From the NCBI RefSeq assembly GCF_001310815.1, contig NZ_BAZK01000023.1, forward strand, positions 1 through 64,000: 64,000 bases of DNA, given 5' to 3'. The DNA comes from Pseudovibrio denitrificans JCM 12308. GTDB taxonomy: Bacteria; Pseudomonadota; Alphaproteobacteria; Rhizobiales; Stappiaceae. The notes beneath the pieces were generated by a model. It worked only from the letters and a program-made list of their open reading frames with translations. It did not search any database and was not told the origin of the DNA. Numbering within the stretch: the first letter of the stretch is position 1; every line of letters starts with the position of its first letter. The translations under genes and the position numbers were made by a program. Shown here in pieces: positions 62,801 through 64,000 of the stretch.

Positions 62801-64000
62801 TTGCAGTCCACTGAAAAAATTGCATGCATCATAGTTGCGGCAGGGCGCGGTTCACGCATGTCCACGCAAAATGACAGCAGTCCAAAGCAGTATCGCGACC
62901 TTGGCGGAAAGACTGTTCTGCAAAGAACACTGGAAGCAATTTTGTCCTCTCCGCAGGTCGATCTGGTCCTGCCCGTCATTCACGCAGAAGACGGTGACGC
63001 CTACCAGAATGCCGCCAGCACCATCACCGACCCACGCCTGATCGCACCAGTCACCGGTGGCGCAACCCGTCAGATCTCTGTCGCATGCGGCTTGAAAGCA
63101 TTGGAAGAACAGGCACCGCGCTACGTCCTCATCCATGATGCAGCACGACCATTCATCACCCCAGCTGTGATTGAAGACGCTGTCTCAGCTCTGCAAAACG
63201 GCGCAGAAGCAGCCCTTCCTGCAGTACCCGTCGCCGACACGCTGAAACGCGCAGACGCAAACCAGCACGTTCAGGAAACCGTTGACCGCACCCACCTGTG
63301 GGCTGCACAGACTCCACAAGCCTTTCCTTACTCCCTCATCTGGGAAGCCCATCAAGAAGCCATCAGTCAGGAAATCGACAGCTTCACGGACGATACGGCC
63401 TTGATTGAATGGCAAGGCAAGTCTGTCACCATCACTGCTGGCGACCCGCAAAATATCAAGCTCACAACCCTAAAAGACATGACAAACGCACAGGAACAGA
63501 TCGCCATGAAAAACCTCGCAGACCTTGGCGACATTCGCGTAGGCACCGGCTACGACGTGCACGCATTTGAAGATGGCGACGCCGTCATCCTCGGCGGCAT
63601 TTCCATTCCGCATACCCAAAAGCTCAAAGGCCACTCTGATGCGGACGTAGGCCTGCACGCCTTGACCGACGCCATCTTTGGCGCGCTGGCAGATGGCGAC
63701 ATCGGCTCTCACTTTCCACCCTCTGACATGCAGTGGAAAGGAGCGGCATCTGACCAGTTTCTGAAATACGCAGTTGACCGGGTTCACAAGCGCGGTGGCA
63801 TGATCGCACACTTGGATTTAACGCTGATCTGTGAAGCTCCGAAAATCGGCCCACATCGGGAAGAAATGCGCAAACAGATCGCGCAGATCTGCGACCTGCC
63901 CATTGGCCGTGTAGCGGTCAAAGCCACCACCTCTGAAAAGCTGGGCTTTACCGGTCGCAAAGAAGGTATTGCCGCGCAAGCCTGCGCAACCATCCGGCTT
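62801..64000 (+). CDS. ispDF: Bifunctional IspD/IspF isoprenoid biosynthesis enzyme (partial, TTG start)
   Basis: Fused 4-diphosphocytidyl-2-C-methylerythritol synthase and 2-C-methylerythritol 2,4-cyclodiphosphate synthase of the MEP pathway. The start is TTG at 62801, with AGGTGA upstream, giving MQSTEKIACIIVAAGRGSRM. IspD motifs SSPKQYRDL, VLIHDAARPF and DDTALIEW follow. The IspF half starts at DIRVGTGYDVHAF with metal-binding residues in HSDADVGLHALTDAIFGAL. No ATG precedes IIVAAG in frame, so TTG is needed. The gene runs off the right edge. It is divergent from dusB. Confidence 0.93.
   Translation, partial: MQSTEKIACIIVAAGRGSRMSTQNDSSPKQYRDLGGKTVLQRTLEAILSSPQVDLVLPVIHAEDGDAYQNAASTITDPRLIAPVTGGATRQISVACGLKALEEQAPRYVLIHDAARPFITPAVIEDAVSALQNGAEAALPAVPVADTLKRADANQHVQETVDRTHLWAAQTPQAFPYSLIWEAHQEAISQEIDSFTDDTALIEWQGKSVTITAGDPQNIKLTTLKDMTNAQEQIAMKNLADLGDIRVGTGYDVHAFEDGDAVILGGISIPHTQKLKGHSDADVGLHALTDAIFGALADGDIGSHFPPSDMQWKGAASDQFLKYAVDRVHKRGGMIAHLDLTLICEAPKIGPHREEMRKQIAQICDLPIGRVAVKATTSEKLGFTGRKEGIAAQACATIRL

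Overview
The window looks like chromosomal DNA of a marine alphaproteobacterium. It resembles Pseudovibrio or a close relative in the Stappiaceae/Rhodobacterales-Hyphomicrobiales borderland. Support for this: moderate GC, the conserved alphaproteobacterial order dusB-ntrB-ntrC-ntrY-ntrX-trkA-dat-hfq-hflX, secDF-yajC linked to mitochondrial complex I assembly-factor homologues, the GTTC-N7-GTTC type of LexA box, a fused ispDF, and a pyruvate formate-lyase pair, which is unusual in alphaproteobacteria but expected in Pseudovibrio. The genus is an inference; the class is secure.

Layout. 1-3785: ssb (partial) and uvrA, divergent, with two SOS boxes between them. 3786-4419: an array of four stem-loops, each with a CUCCUCCC-type loop (cuckoo/CcsR small RNA family). 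4420-12315: a lipoprotein, trmFO, then yajC-secD-secF-(DUF498)-(squalene synthase-like) on the minus strand, and a DUF815 ATPase. 12397-28780: a long minus-strand housekeeping block, in transcription order dgt, argS, a very large SPOR protein, nagZ, scpA, scpB, an orphan ABC ATPase, tatA, tatB, tatC, serS, surE, pcm and an nlpD-like gene. 28993-33439: erpA, xthA, an aldo-keto reductase, a carboxymuconolactone decarboxylase family protein and a DSD1-type PLP enzyme. 33975-37435: an FNR-box-controlled pflB and pflA. 37577-46788: accessory metabolism (class III aminotransferase coupled to a BKACE enzyme, MATE efflux pump with divergent TetR regulator, aroQ, a methyltransferase, arfB, omega-aminotransferase). 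47069-49367: mazG and a structured region with a 25-codon ORF, a YdcF protein and a lipoprotein. 49552-62570: hflX, hfq, dat, trkA, ntrX, ntrY, then an unrelated opposite-strand membrane gene, then ntrC, ntrB and dusB. 62801-64000: ispDF, cut by the window edge.

A striking property of the sequence itself is that at least ten genes are broken by single missing bases (ssb, yajC twice, an aldo-keto reductase, the MATE gene twice, arfB, a small membrane protein, a lipoprotein, hflX, dusB probably twice). I found no clear single-base insertion, and every event can be explained by one base lost from a short homopolymer. Because ssb and yajC are core genes, I read these as sequencing or assembly errors rather than gene decay. 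The affected genes are therefore given with repaired coordinates.

The most interesting biology is the CUCCUCCC stem-loop array (anti-Shine-Dalgarno-like sRNAs), the tiny ORF whose ribosome-binding site can pair with either of two flanking segments, and the linkage of two mitochondrial complex I assembly-factor homologues to the Sec translocase genes. Also notable is the membrane/coiled-coil gene with an internal duplicated motif that splits the otherwise continuous ntrBC-ntrYX cluster.
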